From: Bacillota bacterium
GTDB lineage: Bacteria; Bacillota; Clostridia; Clostridiales; Clostridiaceae
Assembly: GCA_030706015.1 (NCBI GenBank)
Contig: JAUZPI010000033.1
Location: forward strand, 1-45,725
Direction of reading: 5' to 3'
Length of the DNA stretch: 45,725 nucleotides
Shown: one piece after another, positions 1 to 7,145 of the stretch
Numbering within the stretch: position 1 is the first letter of the stretch
How the letters are laid out: each line of letters starts with the position of its first letter
Made by a program: the position numbers and the translations under genes
The notes under the pieces: generated by a model
Seen by the model: only the letters and a program-made list of their open reading frames with translations
Databases searched by the model: none
Told to the model about the DNA's origin: nothing

Positions 1-236
1 CCTGAACATCCAATTGTTTCAACTAATGCTTCTTCTATTATACCATCTTTAACATTTAATGTTAACTTGCAAGCACCTTGTTGAGGAGCACACCAACCTA
101 CACCATGTGTCAAACCTGATATATCTTTTACTTCCTTAGCTTGTACCCACTTTCCTTCTACTGGTATTGGAGCTGGTCCATGGTTTGGTCCTTTTGCAAC
201 GCACATCATTCTGTCAACTTCTGTTGAATACATCAT
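1..236 (-). CDS. Fe-S cluster assembly scaffold-like protein (GGGtGRT-associated), N-terminal part
   Basis: The first 78 codons are visible and the rest lies beyond the left edge. The protein begins MMYSTEVDRMMCVAKGPNHG and continues through a WVQAKEVKDISGLTHGVGWC segment and a Cys-containing ETIGCS stretch. I recognise this as the small NifU/IscU-like scaffold that clostridia encode next to the GGGtGRT protein. The conserved cysteines (about residues 12, 47, 54 and 77) would hold a nascent cluster. The ATG at 236 is preceded by AGGAAGGAG at good spacing. The partner gene would lie further left, outside the window. The family call is from recognition of the N-terminus only. Confidence 0.75.
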   Translation of the reverse strand, partial: MMYSTEVDRMMCVAKGPNHGPAPIPVEGKWVQAKEVKDISGLTHGVGWCAPQQGACKLTLNVKDGIIEEALVETIGCS

Positions 237-404
237 ATTTAATTTCTCCTTCCTACGCAATAATTATTTACTTTCCCTGTTTATCAAGGGAAAAAGGCCA
301 TCACTTAGTAATAATAACCTCAATAATTAACCTTTTACATTGTAACAAATTTAACAGGTAGTAACAATATATTTTTATAAAATTGATAAAAATTTAATTA
401 AGTT

Positions 405-421
405 TTGTACATATTGTACAA
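405..421. promoter_or_regulatory. 17-bp palindrome TTGTACATATTGTACAA upstream of the Fe-S scaffold gene
   Basis: TTGTACA and TGTACAA flank a 3-bp TAT centre and form a perfect inverted repeat. It sits about 170 bp upstream of the scaffold gene start. On the minus strand its right arm can be read as a -35 (TTGTAC) with a weak -10 17 bp downstream. It is probably an operator for an unidentified dimeric repressor. Which gene it serves is inference. Confidence 0.45.
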
Positions 422-524
422 ACAAGATAGACAATATGATGCTTCGTAAGCTGCGAATATGTAAAATAAAATGAGATAATAATCTAAAATTTTCTTTGAA
501 TGATATATTTTTAACATAGACAAT

Positions 525-567
525 TTTAAAACTGAATTTACTCTCACAATTCAGTTTTAAATTTTTT
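525..567 (+). terminator. Rho-independent terminator without an obvious upstream + strand gene
   Basis: A 14-bp perfect stem (525-538 with 548-561, arm TTTAAAACTGAATT) has a 9-nt loop and is followed by a six-T run at 562-567. It reads on the + strand. The only + strand sequence before it in this gap (237-524) has no convincing gene, so it either insulates the tRNA promoter or ends a short untranslated RNA. Confidence 0.6.
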
Positions 568-578
568 ATAAAAAACTC

Positions 579-607
579 TTGCAAAACATAATTTCCGATG
601 ATATACT
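579..607 (+). promoter_or_regulatory. Promoter of tRNA-Leu
   Basis: TTGCAA (579-584), a 17-bp spacer and TATACT (602-607) form a good vegetative promoter. It ends 60 bp before the tRNA. Confidence 0.7.
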
Positions 608-667
608 ATAAAGGCACTAGAGGTGAGGCAAAATATTCAAGTCACTTCTAAATGTAAAATTAAATAT

Positions 668-749
668 GCCGATGTGGCGGAACGGCAGACGCACATGACT
701 CAAAATCATGCGGGAAACCATGTGGGTTCAAATCCCACCATCGGCACCA
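668..749 (+). tRNA. tRNA-Leu (anticodon CAA)
   Basis: The acceptor arms GCCGATG (668-674) and CATCGGC (739-745) pair perfectly, followed by A746 and an encoded CCA (747-749). The anticodon stem CATGA/TCATG (694-698 with 706-710) encloses the loop CTCAAAA with anticodon CAA at 701-703. The T arm GTGGG-TTCAAAT-CCCAC is intact and there is a variable region of the class II kind. It reads UUG leucine codons. It has its own promoter upstream and its own terminator downstream, so it is a single-gene transcription unit. Confidence 0.95.
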
Positions 750-760
750 AATATTATAAA

Positions 761-794
761 AACTGTATCACACTTTATGTGGTACAGTTTTTTG
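761..794 (+). terminator. Terminator of tRNA-Leu
   Basis: The stem AACTGTATCACA (761-772) pairs with TGTGGTACAGTT (778-789) with one mismatch near the loop and runs into a T-tract. Confidence 0.8.
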
Positions 795-820
795 TCTTTG
801 GACAGCTATTTAAATTTTTA

Positions 821-844
821 TTATGTTATTAACTATGATATAAT
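821..844 (+). promoter_or_regulatory. Extended -10 promoter of the MFS gene
   Basis: TGA followed by TATAAT (839-844) is an extended -10 element. The -35 region (TTTTTA at 815-820) is weak. It lies 72 bp before the chosen start codon. Confidence 0.45.
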
Positions 845-916
845 TCAACTGATTAAAAGAGGTATTTTTTCATTGCATTTTGTACCTTTAACTAACGGAA
901 AGGGATGATTATTTTT

Positions 917-2110
917 ATGAGTTACATTCAGAAGGGTACAGCTGAATTTAAGAATGCTAATATTGCATTATTTGCAGGGGGTTTTAATACCTTTGCTATT
1001 CTATACTGTACACAGCCGCTAATGCCAAGTCTTTCTAAACAGTTTAATATTTCTCCTACAGCAGCAAGTCTATCACTTTCAGTTACAACTATAACTTTGG
1101 CTCTTAGTTTACTAATATTTGGTTCTTTATCGGAAGTATGGGGAAGAAAAATTGTTATGTCTTTTTCTCTTGTTTCTGCATCTTTACTTGTACTATTAAC
1201 CGCCTTTGCTCCTAATTTCCATTCTCTTTTACTTTTTAGAATGTTGCAAGGGCTTGCCTTAGCTGGACTACCCGCTATTGCAATGGCATATATAGGTGAA
1301 GAAATTGATCCAAAGAGTCTTGGCGTAGCTATGGGATTATATATCAGCGGAAATTCCATAGGCGGCATGAGCGGTCGTATTATTATAGGAACCATTACTG
1401 ATTTAATTAATTGGAGAGCAGCCCTTGGAAGTATAGGACTTATAGGGTTAGCTTTCAGCGTCTTTTTTTGCATTAAGCTTCCTGAATCAAAGCATTTTAC
1501 TCCGCGTAAAATGGAATTAAGTAAACTATTAAAATCTATGGGAAATCACCTTAAAAACCCTAAACTTTTATGCTTGTATGCCATTGGTTTTTTTATTATG
1601 GGCAGCTTTGTTTCACTGTATAATTTTATAGGTTATCAGCTAATAGCTCCCCCTTATCTGCTTAGTCCTACACTAGTTAGTTTTATATTTATAATTTATA
1701 TTATAGGAACCTTTAGTTCTACATACATGGGGCGTTTAGCAGACTACTATGGACACTACAATGTACTTTGGGTGATAATTTTCGTAATGGCTAGTGGAGC
1801 TCTTATAACCTTGAATATAAATTTAATTATGAAAATTGTAGGAATTTGTATTTTTACTTTTGGATTCTTTGGAAGCCACTCTGTTGTTAGCAGTTGGATT
1901 GGTAAAATAGCCACTCATGATAAATCTCAAGCCTCATCACTATATCTATTTTTTTATTATGTAGGCTCAAGCATTGGTGGTACTGCTGGAGGCACCTTTT
2001 GGTCATCCTTTGGATGGGGTGGAGTAATCGGAATGATTTCTTGTTTTCTAATTTTAGCAATATTATTTTCTCTTTATGTTTCTACTATCACTAAAACAGT
2101 TAAATACTAA
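917..2110 (+). CDS. MFS transporter, YnfM-like
   Basis: This is a 12-helix major facilitator of about 397 residues, probably a drug or metabolite exporter in the cytoplasmic membrane. The start KGTAEFKNANIALFAGGFNT, the segment GLYISGNSIGGMSGR and the HSVVSSWIG and SQASSLYLF stretches match the E. coli YnfM family closely. A motif A variant (GSLSEVWGRK) follows helix 2. Two starts are possible, ATG at 905 and ATG at 917. The GGAAAGGG motif abuts 905 but is well spaced for 917, so I prefer 917. It stands alone between two terminators. The substrate cannot be told from sequence. Confidence 0.9.
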   Translation: MSYIQKGTAEFKNANIALFAGGFNTFAILYCTQPLMPSLSKQFNISPTAASLSLSVTTITLALSLLIFGSLSEVWGRKIVMSFSLVSASLLVLLTAFAPNFHSLLLFRMLQGLALAGLPAIAMAYIGEEIDPKSLGVAMGLYISGNSIGGMSGRIIIGTITDLINWRAALGSIGLIGLAFSVFFCIKLPESKHFTPRKMELSKLLKSMGNHLKNPKLLCLYAIGFFIMGSFVSLYNFIGYQLIAPPYLLSPTLVSFIFIIYIIGTFSSTYMGRLADYYGHYNVLWVIIFVMASGALITLNINLIMKIVGICIFTFGFFGSHSVVSSWIGKIATHDKSQASSLYLFFYYVGSSIGGTAGGTFWSSFGWGGVIGMISCFLILAILFSLYVSTITKTVKY

Positions 2111-2136
2111 CTTTTCAATTTAAACATTCATGGACT

Positions 2137-2184
2137 AAAAAGTGTTATGGTGAGTTCTATAGGCTAAGATCCATAACCACTTTT
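2137..2184. terminator. Bidirectional terminator hairpin
   Basis: AAAAAGTGTTATGG (2137-2150) pairs with CCATAACCACTTTT (2171-2184) with one bulged base. T-runs occur on both strands, so it can serve the MFS gene (+) and the convergent membrane gene (-). Confidence 0.55.
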
Positions 2185-2241
2185 GTCCTGTAATCTTACT
2201 TTCTTGTGTAATACATAATAACCATTATAATAAAAATTGTA

Positions 2242-2742
2242 TTATTCCAACTTAATTAATTTGTAGTATATTTTGAATATGTTATACGGCTCTCCTTCTC
2301 TGTACAAGTAATAAGTAAGCATATCATCTAACCAAATTACTAAAGGTGTCATAATGAAATACCAAATCAAGCAATTTTTCAACTCAATTTGTCCCATAAA
2401 CTGATACTTGCCTGTATACTCCCAGATATTCAAGAGAAATATTTTATTTAGAATTATTCCTGAAGTTAACTCCGCTAAGGTAATTACAGTGCCCCCTATT
2501 AGTATTTGCTGCCAAACCTTGCTCTCATAAAAGCTTGAATCATCATTAAAACTACCTATAACCACACCGCATAAGCCTCCCACCAGAAACATCCATAATG
2601 AAGTATATCCCATTAAACTCCATTCAGAGATTCCTTTAAAACCTACCATATCCTTTTCTAAAGCTCTTGCTACAACTTCTATATCCATATACAAACTCCC
2701 AAAAATAAAAAAATGAATAAATTTATTTTTTAAATATCTCAA
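2242..2742 (-). CDS. CmpB-like membrane protein (putative ABC-transporter type IV family)
   Basis: A 166-residue protein with about four membrane segments. The central GGLCGVVIGS motif, the GIILNKIFLLNIWEY segment and the final W-x-D-D-x-L-x-Y region are typical of the PF06541 (CmpB) family, which has no proven biochemical role. A second copy of the same family lies at 8115-8573 in this window, where the motif reads GMILNVWLKLNVWDYS. It is transcribed alone, convergent with the MFS gene. The start may be a few codons further in, because several candidates exist near the 5' end. Confidence 0.75.
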   Translation of the reverse strand: MRYLKNKFIHFFIFGSLYMDIEVVARALEKDMVGFKGISEWSLMGYTSLWMFLVGGLCGVVIGSFNDDSSFYESKVWQQILIGGTVITLAELTSGIILNKIFLLNIWEYTGKYQFMGQIELKNCLIWYFIMTPLVIWLDDMLTYYLYREGEPYNIFKIYYKLIKLE

Positions 2743-2770
2743 ATTATCACCCTTTTTACTAATTTCTAAA

Positions 2771-2805
2771 ATAGCACTAAATTAGGAAAATTCCCAAATT
2801 AGTGC
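2771..2805 (-). terminator. Terminator of the Cys-rich small protein gene
   Basis: GCACTAA (2774-2780) and TTAGTGC (2799-2805) form a stem. On the minus strand it is followed by TATTTTAG. Confidence 0.5.
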
Positions 2806-2848
2806 CGATTTAAAGGATAGAATCATATGTTATAATGCTTCAAATTAG

Positions 2849-3124
2849 TTATGTTATAATTTCAACATCATTAGGATCAATAAACACTTCGCTTCCTGGA
2901 TTAGTTCTTGAATCAACTGACACGCAGTATATTACATCATCTTTAATAGTAGCAGAACCTTGTACTACTTCACCCTTTTCAAAAATTTCAACTTCTTTGC
3001 TGTCATCGCTTTCAAATTGAGATTGTATAAATGATACTTTAACTTGCTTATTCATAGCTTGACAATCTTCGTTATATAATGGACAGCCTTCGCATCCCCT
3101 ATATGTGGCTAATATATTATTCAT
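2849..3124 (-). CDS. Small hypothetical protein with N-terminal C-x2-C-x5-C motif
   Basis: A 91-residue soluble protein that I do not recognise. Residues 10-18 (GCEGCPLYNEDC) contain three closely spaced cysteines, which could bind a metal or a cluster. The rest is acidic (EVEIFEKGEVV, PNDVEIIT) and probably a small beta-rich domain. The start is firm: GGGAGGG lies 5-6 bases before the ATG at 3124. A terminator follows the stop codon, so it is monocistronic. No function can be given. Confidence 0.7.
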   Translation of the reverse strand: MNNILATYRGCEGCPLYNEDCQAMNKQVKVSFIQSQFESDDSKEVEIFEKGEVVQGSATIKDDVIYCVSVDSRTNPGSEVFIDPNDVEIIT

Positions 3125-3312
3125 GTTAACCCTCCCATTTTTCTTGTTATATATAGTCCTTCTATCTCATCTATAAAATGGTATATTACATGCTTTACCC
3201 ACATATTCTTTATAACTCTATCCTGATATAATCTATGCTGTGATTCCGTGATTCAATACTAATTTTTGTTTATAGGCTATATCTAGCTAAACGGAATTAA
3301 AGAAGAGAGTTT

Positions 3313-3429
3313 TCACCCTCTTTCATTCTTATTTCTCTTGCTCTTTCCCTGATGCTCGCTGTTTTCAGTTCTTTTAGTACCCATATTTATATCTCTTTGA
3401 TTATTTTGTTTATTTTTATTCTTGCCCAT
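3313..3429 (-). CDS. Very small basic hydrophilic protein (38 aa)
   Basis: The ATG at 3429 is preceded by GAAAGGAG at 9 bases. It encodes MGKNKNKQNNQRDINMGTKR and then about 18 more residues, rich in Lys, Asn and Arg. There is no membrane segment. Composition resembles small spore or nucleic-acid-associated peptides of clostridia, but this is only composition. The strong ribosome binding site is the main reason to call it a gene. Confidence 0.55.
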   Translation of the reverse strand: MGKNKNKQNNQRDINMGTKRTENSEHQGKSKRNKNERG

Positions 3430-3594
3430 AGCTATAACACTCCTTTCAAAACTAGCCTTCCCAGTTAGTATCTTGTTATTCCTATGAGACAAACTTGATT
3501 AATTTCTCTCAGTCCTTAAATAAAACAATTTTAGAATAGTTTTTATGAAAATACATATTATAAGTCTATAAAACTAAAGAAAGAGGGATTTAAT

Positions 3595-3735
3595 TTGCTG
3601 CGCTGGAGAGGTTTTCCTAATCTGAGCTTTAATGATATTCTTGGCATAAGAACCATTGCTATTGTATTTTTTGTTATCGCTATGGCAACAGCCTATTATT
3701 TTATAACTCGAGGCAGAAAAAGAGAAAAAAAATAA
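3595..3735 (+). CDS. Small single-helix membrane protein (46 aa)
   Basis: A TTG start at 3595 follows AGAGGG at about 7 bases. The peptide has an amphipathic N-terminus (LRWRGFPNLSFNDIL), one strong membrane helix (TIAIVFFVIAMATAYYFI) and a basic tail (RGRKREKK) that sets the tail in the cytoplasm. A terminator follows at once. Function unknown. The start codon, ribosome binding site, membrane topology and terminator together make it a credible gene. Confidence 0.6.
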   Translation: MLRWRGFPNLSFNDILGIRTIAIVFFVIAMATAYYFITRGRKREKK

Positions 3736-3764
3736 TGGTATTGTCTAAAACACCATTATTTTTT
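3728..3764 (+). terminator. Terminator of the 46-residue membrane protein gene
   Basis: AAAATAATGGT and ACCATTATTTT form a stem around a TCTAAAA-containing loop, followed by a T-run. The T-run suits the + strand. The A-run on the other side also suits the minus strand. Confidence 0.7.
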
Positions 3765-3800
3765 CTCTTGTAAGGTTTATTGTGCTTCATTGCAATTTAC

Positions 3801-3989
3801 CTATGAAGCACTTAAACTGTTATACTTTAGAACAACTACCAAAATAAAAAGTCCTAAATATATTATTGTAGCTAGTCCATAGATAATGATAGCTTGCCAC
3901 TTCTTACTAAATATTATAGGTTTTCTGGCTGCAGAATATATAAATAATATTGCAAATAACAAACCTGCAGTATAAAATATCCACTCCAT
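3801..3989 (-). CDS. Small membrane protein with two helices
   Basis: About 62 residues with two hydrophobic helices (YTAGLLFAILFIYSA and AIIIYGLATIIYLGLFILVVVL) joined by a short basic loop. I do not recognise a family. GGGG lies 9 bases before the ATG at 3989. ATG at 3998 and TTG at 4004 are alternative starts in the same frame with poorer spacing. Confidence 0.5.
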   Translation of the reverse strand: MEWIFYTAGLLFAILFIYSAARKPIIFSKKWQAIIIYGLATIIYLGLFILVVVLKYNSLSAS

Positions 3990-4104
3990 AATCCACATCC
4001 CCAAAATATACTTTTAAATATTATATCATAATATACTATTTTTAAACATATTCAATAATAATTCATGAATATAAATATATAAAAAAATATGGAGGAATAT
4101 TGTT

Positions 4105-4257
4105 ATGTGGAAAGTAAATCCTTTACGCTCTCTTTTCATAACGTTTTCATTGCAGATACCTCAGCTTTTTTGGGAACTTGCGGTATATAATATAGACTTA
4201 AATTACTATGAATCAAATTTCCCAACCAATGTTAAATATCCTTATATTCATTTGTAA
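4105..4257 (+). CDS. Small hypothetical protein (50 aa)
   Basis: The ATG at 4105 is preceded by GGAGGAA at 7 bases, an excellent site. The peptide begins MWKVNPLRSLFITFSLQIPQ and is rich in aromatic residues, with no clear membrane helix and no recognised motif. It is convergent with the gene at 4276-4629. Function unknown. Confidence 0.55.
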   Translation: MWKVNPLRSLFITFSLQIPQLFWELAVYNIDLNYYESNFPTNVKYPYIHL

Positions 4258-4275
4258 TTATCTCTAGCAATAAAC

Positions 4276-4629
4276 TTACCAATGGGAATTGAAGTATTCT
4301 TTTACGTCTGATAAGTCAATAAATACTTCCCCGATTTTGTCAGGATATTTTAGTATAATCTGAGCAAAGGTTTCTTTACTAACTAGTGTAGCACATTTAT
4401 TTTTCCCCTTTGCAAAAGCATAATCCTCAATCATGGCAATTCCCTCCAATACTGCATAAGCATGGTCATCAAATAATATTTTACTAAAATCAAATACTAT
4501 GTTGCAGGATTTAGTTATATGATTCACATAGTTTTTAAACCTTTTGTCAAAATTAATTAATCCTTTTACAGTTAACATTTCATTAAATACTATTAATGTA
4601 AGATTCCTATTCTCACTTATGGTATACAC
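4276..4629 (-). CDS. Hypothetical protein, possible STAS-like fold
   Basis: A protein of about 117 residues. The pattern of a hydrophobic strand ending in an aspartate (NIVFDFSKILFDDHAYAVLEGI) followed by a helix recalls anti-sigma-factor-antagonist (STAS) domains, but the usual DSSG phosphorylation motif is absent. The GTG at 4629 lies 8 bases after a perfect GGAGG. An upstream GTG at 4638 overlaps that site and is therefore unlikely. It is 33 bases downstream of the gene at 4663-5004, so the two form one operon. The STAS link is a weak inference. Confidence 0.55.
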   Translation of the reverse strand: MYTISENRNLTLIVFNEMLTVKGLINFDKRFKNYVNHITKSCNIVFDFSKILFDDHAYAVLEGIAMIEDYAFAKGKNKCATLVSKETFAQIILKYPDKIGEVFIDLSDVKEYFNSHW

Positions 4630-4662
4630 ATTCTGCACCTCCAGAAAACTTTAACCTTAAAG

Positions 4663-5004
4663 CTAATTGTTTCTTGCTGCTATCTCTAGACCCTGCAACT
4701 TTTCTTTATCTATAAAATAAGTCTTCAATCCACCTAAAGCTATAGGGTTTTCAAGGTCATAAAATCTATTTATAAGACGTTCTCTAAAAAGTATTTCATA
4801 GTTGTCATACTCTTTGCTGGTACCTCGCACACTTTTAACAGCTAAAACCTCTGAAAGCTCTGATCCACATCTTTCAGCCATATATAAGTCATATTCATCT
4901 ACCAAAATGCTTCCCATCAGTTTTACCGCAGACAATAGATGTGAAAAACTATCTCTAATAAGAAATTCTCCCTTTTCACAGTTCCATGCTCTAATCCCCT
5001 TCAT
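4663..5004 (-). CDS. Hypothetical protein, first gene of a two-gene operon
   Basis: About 113 residues, soluble, with no family I recognise. It begins MKGIRAWNCEKGEF and contains a helical middle (SHLLSAVKLMGSILVDEYDLYMAER). The ATG at 5004 is preceded by GGGGAG at about 9 bases. A TTG three codons earlier overlaps the ribosome binding site. Its operon partner at 4276-4629 may be a STAS-like protein, so a role in a partner-switching module is possible but unproven. Confidence 0.55.
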   Translation of the reverse strand: MKGIRAWNCEKGEFLIRDSFSHLLSAVKLMGSILVDEYDLYMAERCGSELSEVLAVKSVRGTSKEYDNYEILFRERLINRFYDLENPIALGGLKTYFIDKEKLQGLEIAARNN

Positions 5005-5144
5005 AAAAATCAACTCCCCATTTTCTCTTTCTAACTATTATTCGCCATCACATATAATTTTCCTCTATTTGGATAAAAAATTTATACAAAAATAGAGATA
5101 CTATGTACCCTATTGGATACTATAATACCTCTATAAAATCTACT

Positions 5145-5450
5145 TTAGTAATCCTCATCGATACCTATTCTATAATCAATCCCATCATTATTATCCCACT
5201 GATTGTTATCATCTCTAAAGCACATATCTATTTCTGTTGTTCCAATAGCTTTAATTTGTACTTGGAAAGAACCATCATCTTGTTTTCTCATTGGTAAATC
5301 TCCAATGTCATTCCACCCATCATAGCCATAATGAATATAAACCTGCTCTGCTCCTTTATCAACTAATTCACCTTTATAATTTATACTTGCAACATCCCCC
5401 ATTCTAATGTCTGATGGTTTTACTTCTAATTTCTTACGTTTATTTCCCAT
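5145..5450 (-). CDS. Single-domain carbohydrate-binding protein (CBM25/CBM53-like)
   Basis: 101 residues without a signal peptide. The middle (VYIHYGYDGWNDIGDLPM, then FQVQIKAIGTTEIDMCFRDDNNQWDNNDG) has the aromatic and N-x-W-D-N-N pattern of the starch-binding CBM25/CBM53 families. Such modules normally hang on amylases. Here the domain stands alone and appears to be cytoplasmic, so it may bind an intracellular glycogen-like polymer (granulose). That role is inference. The start is supported by AGGAGG 6 bases before the ATG. Confidence 0.75.
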   Translation of the reverse strand: MGNKRKKLEVKPSDIRMGDVASINYKGELVDKGAEQVYIHYGYDGWNDIGDLPMRKQDDGSFQVQIKAIGTTEIDMCFRDDNNQWDNNDGIDYRIGIDEDY

Positions 5451-5706
5451 GTTATGCCTCCTGTCTTTAATTTTGTACTAACTATACAGTATAAAAAAGA
5501 TATGTTTAGTTATTACTTGGAATTAACTTATATATAGTTAGCCTTTTGATGAATATAATATTTACAATATAACAAACAATTATTCTTAATTTACATCAAC
5601 ATATAATCCTTAATTTTTGCCAACAAGATATAAATACTTTAAAGAAATTTAGTCACCCATAATATTTTTATATTAATTAGGAAATATAAATAGGGAGGTG
5701 ATTTTA

Positions 5707-5895
5707 ATGCCTGGCGAACCAAGAAAAAGACAAAAAAATAAATATGATAAACATGCTTTTGCCACCAGTCCACCAGTTACAGGTTCATTCGCAACTTCAA
5801 CTTCATCTAATTTAACTATCCACTCTGCAGGTACGGATGAAGACCCTGGCGAATTTTTTCCTTATAATAATTTAGTTACCAAGGACAAAGAATAA
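5707..5895 (+). CDS. Small hypothetical protein (62 aa)
   Basis: It begins MPGEPRKRQKNKYDKHAFAT with a basic head and then a Ser/Thr/Pro-rich, acidic tail (TSPPVTGSFATSTSS, AGTDEDPGEFFP). It looks disordered. GGGAGG lies 8 bases before the ATG at 5707. A strong terminator follows, so it is monocistronic. No family recognised. Confidence 0.6.
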   Translation: MPGEPRKRQKNKYDKHAFATSPPVTGSFATSTSSNLTIHSAGTDEDPGEFFPYNNLVTKDKE

Positions 5896-5906
5896 GCTAT
5901 GCTACA

Positions 5907-5943
5907 TTATAAACACACAGCATTTTCTGTGTGTTTATAAAAA
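5907..5943 (+). terminator. Terminator after the 62-residue protein gene
   Basis: A perfect 14-bp stem, TTATAAACACACAG (5907-5920) with its complement at 5927-5940, around a CATTTT loop. Confidence 0.7.
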
Positions 5944-5957
5944 TTATCTAATGATGA

Positions 5958-5986
5958 TTGACAGTAACTAATAAACGTGATAAATT
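5958..5986 (+). promoter_or_regulatory. Promoter of the glutathione peroxidase gene
   Basis: TTGACA (5958-5963), a 17-bp spacer and TAAATT (5981-5986). The -35 is consensus. Confidence 0.7.
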
Positions 5987-5989
5987 ATA

Positions 5990-6004
5990 TGTAATTGAAT
6001 TGTA
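5990..6004. promoter_or_regulatory. OhrR-type operator
   Basis: TGTAATTGAATTGTA is an imperfect palindrome close to the Bacillus OhrR box (TACAATT-AATTGTA). It begins 4 bp downstream of the -10 element, where bound OhrR would block transcription. The adjacent gene at 6662 encodes OhrR. Confidence 0.6.
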
Positions 6005-6038
6005 TAAAATTAAATTTTGCAAAATAGGAGGAAGTATT

Positions 6039-6584
6039 ATGTCAATTTACGATTTCAAAGCAAAAAAGATAGATGGAGAAGAAATATCTCTCGGAGAGTA
6101 TAAAGGAAAAATTCTTTTGATTGTTAATACTGCAAGTAAATGTGGTTTTACACCTCAGTATGGTGATCTAGAAAAAATTTATGAAAAGTTTAAGGATCAA
6201 GGTTTCGAAATATTAGGCTTTCCAAGTAATCAATTCGCTGAACAAGAACCAGGAAGTAACAAAGAAATAAAAAATTTATGTCAGGTTAATTATGGTGTAA
6301 CTTTTCAACTATTTGAAAAGACTGACGTAAGAGGCGCAAATGCTCACCCTTTATTCAAATATTTATCGGAACAAGTACCATTTAGAGGGCTAGATTTAAA
6401 CCATCCAAGTGGAAAAATATTAAGCAGTTTCCTAGAAGAAAAGTTCCCTGAATTTTTAATTGGTGATTCTATTAAGTGGAATTTTACAAAATTTCTAATC
6501 GATAGAAATGGTAATGTTATTGATAGATTTGAACCTACAACAGAGCCAAACGATATAATACCTCATATTGAAAAATTATTATAA
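6039..6584 (+). CDS. Glutathione peroxidase family thiol peroxidase
   Basis: A 181-residue peroxidase that reduces hydrogen peroxide or organic peroxides in the cytoplasm. In bacteria of this type it probably uses thioredoxin rather than glutathione. The peroxidatic residue is C35 in NTASKCGFTPQY, a cysteine and not a selenocysteine. The FPSNQF motif (around residues 61-66) and the WNFTKFLI segment complete the catalytic tetrad. The ATG at 6039 follows AGGAGG at 7 bases. An upstream in-frame extension has no ribosome binding site. It is followed 77 bases later by OhrR, and an OhrR-like box overlaps its promoter region, so peroxide-inducible expression is likely. Confidence 0.95.
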   Translation: MSIYDFKAKKIDGEEISLGEYKGKILLIVNTASKCGFTPQYGDLEKIYEKFKDQGFEILGFPSNQFAEQEPGSNKEIKNLCQVNYGVTFQLFEKTDVRGANAHPLFKYLSEQVPFRGLDLNHPSGKILSSFLEEKFPEFLIGDSIKWNFTKFLIDRNGNVIDRFEPTTEPNDIIPHIEKLL

Positions 6585-6661
6585 TAATATTTTGAATACG
6601 CACATTATTTTTGGTAAAATACAAAATGAATACAATGCTAAAGTTTTGGAAGTGGTGCGTT

Positions 6662-7099
6662 ATGAATTATGATATTTTAAAACTAGATAATCAGCTGTGC
6701 TTTGCCTTATACGCATGTTCCCGAGAGATTAATAAGCTTTACAAACCTTTTTTAGATAAGCTAGGTATAACATATACCCAATATGTTACTCTCTTAGTGC
6801 TATGGGAACAAGATAATATAACTGTAAAAGAACTAGGAGCTAAACTGCATCTTGATTCTGGTACACTTACTCCCTTACTTAAAAAACTTGAAACACAAGA
6901 TATTGTGCAAAGGATTAGAGATAAGGAAGATGAAAGAAATGTGTATGTTAGGTTAACCTCTAAGGGAGCAGACATGAAAAATCAAGCAGTGGAAATTCCG
7001 ACTAGGGTGTTTTGCAGCACAGGTTTATCCATTGATGAAGCAGCCCAGCTAAAAGAAAAGCTTAAGCTATTGCTAACAAAAGTAGAAAAGCAGTGTTAG
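6662..7099 (+). CDS. ohrR: Organic hydroperoxide-sensing MarR-family repressor OhrR
   Basis: 145 residues, a winged-helix dimeric repressor. The N-terminus LDNQLCFALYACSRE carries the reactive cysteine (C13) of OhrR, and the DNA-binding part LHLDSGTLTPLLKKLE and the wing RDKEDERNVYVRLT match B. subtilis OhrR closely. Extra cysteines at residue 19, in RVFCSTG and at the last residue suggest a two-Cys sensing type, which is inference. It lies 77 bases after the peroxidase gene. No separate promoter was seen, and the usual partner gene ohr is absent nearby, so the peroxidase is the probable target. The start ATG follows GGAAGTGG. Confidence 0.9.
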   Translation: MNYDILKLDNQLCFALYACSREINKLYKPFLDKLGITYTQYVTLLVLWEQDNITVKELGAKLHLDSGTLTPLLKKLETQDIVQRIRDKEDERNVYVRLTSKGADMKNQAVEIPTRVFCSTGLSIDEAAQLKEKLKLLLTKVEKQC

Positions 7100-7105
7100 C
7101 ATAAT

Positions 7106-7144
7106 AAAAGGCCCATACAGAGTAATCTGTTTTAGGCCTTTTTT
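7106..7144 (+). terminator. Terminator of the gpx-ohrR unit
   Basis: AAAAGGCC (from 7106) pairs with GGCCTTTT (7135-7142), with a small inner ACAGA-type hairpin, followed by T's. Confidence 0.8.
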
Positions 7145-7145
7145 A

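Noticed and set aside
928..1473. Long open frame on the minus strand inside the MFS gene
   Set aside because: It is antisense to a clear MFS gene, has no ribosome binding site and no family features.
6039..6584. Possible selenocysteine glutathione peroxidase
   Set aside because: The active-site codon is TGT (cysteine), and no in-frame TGA occurs.
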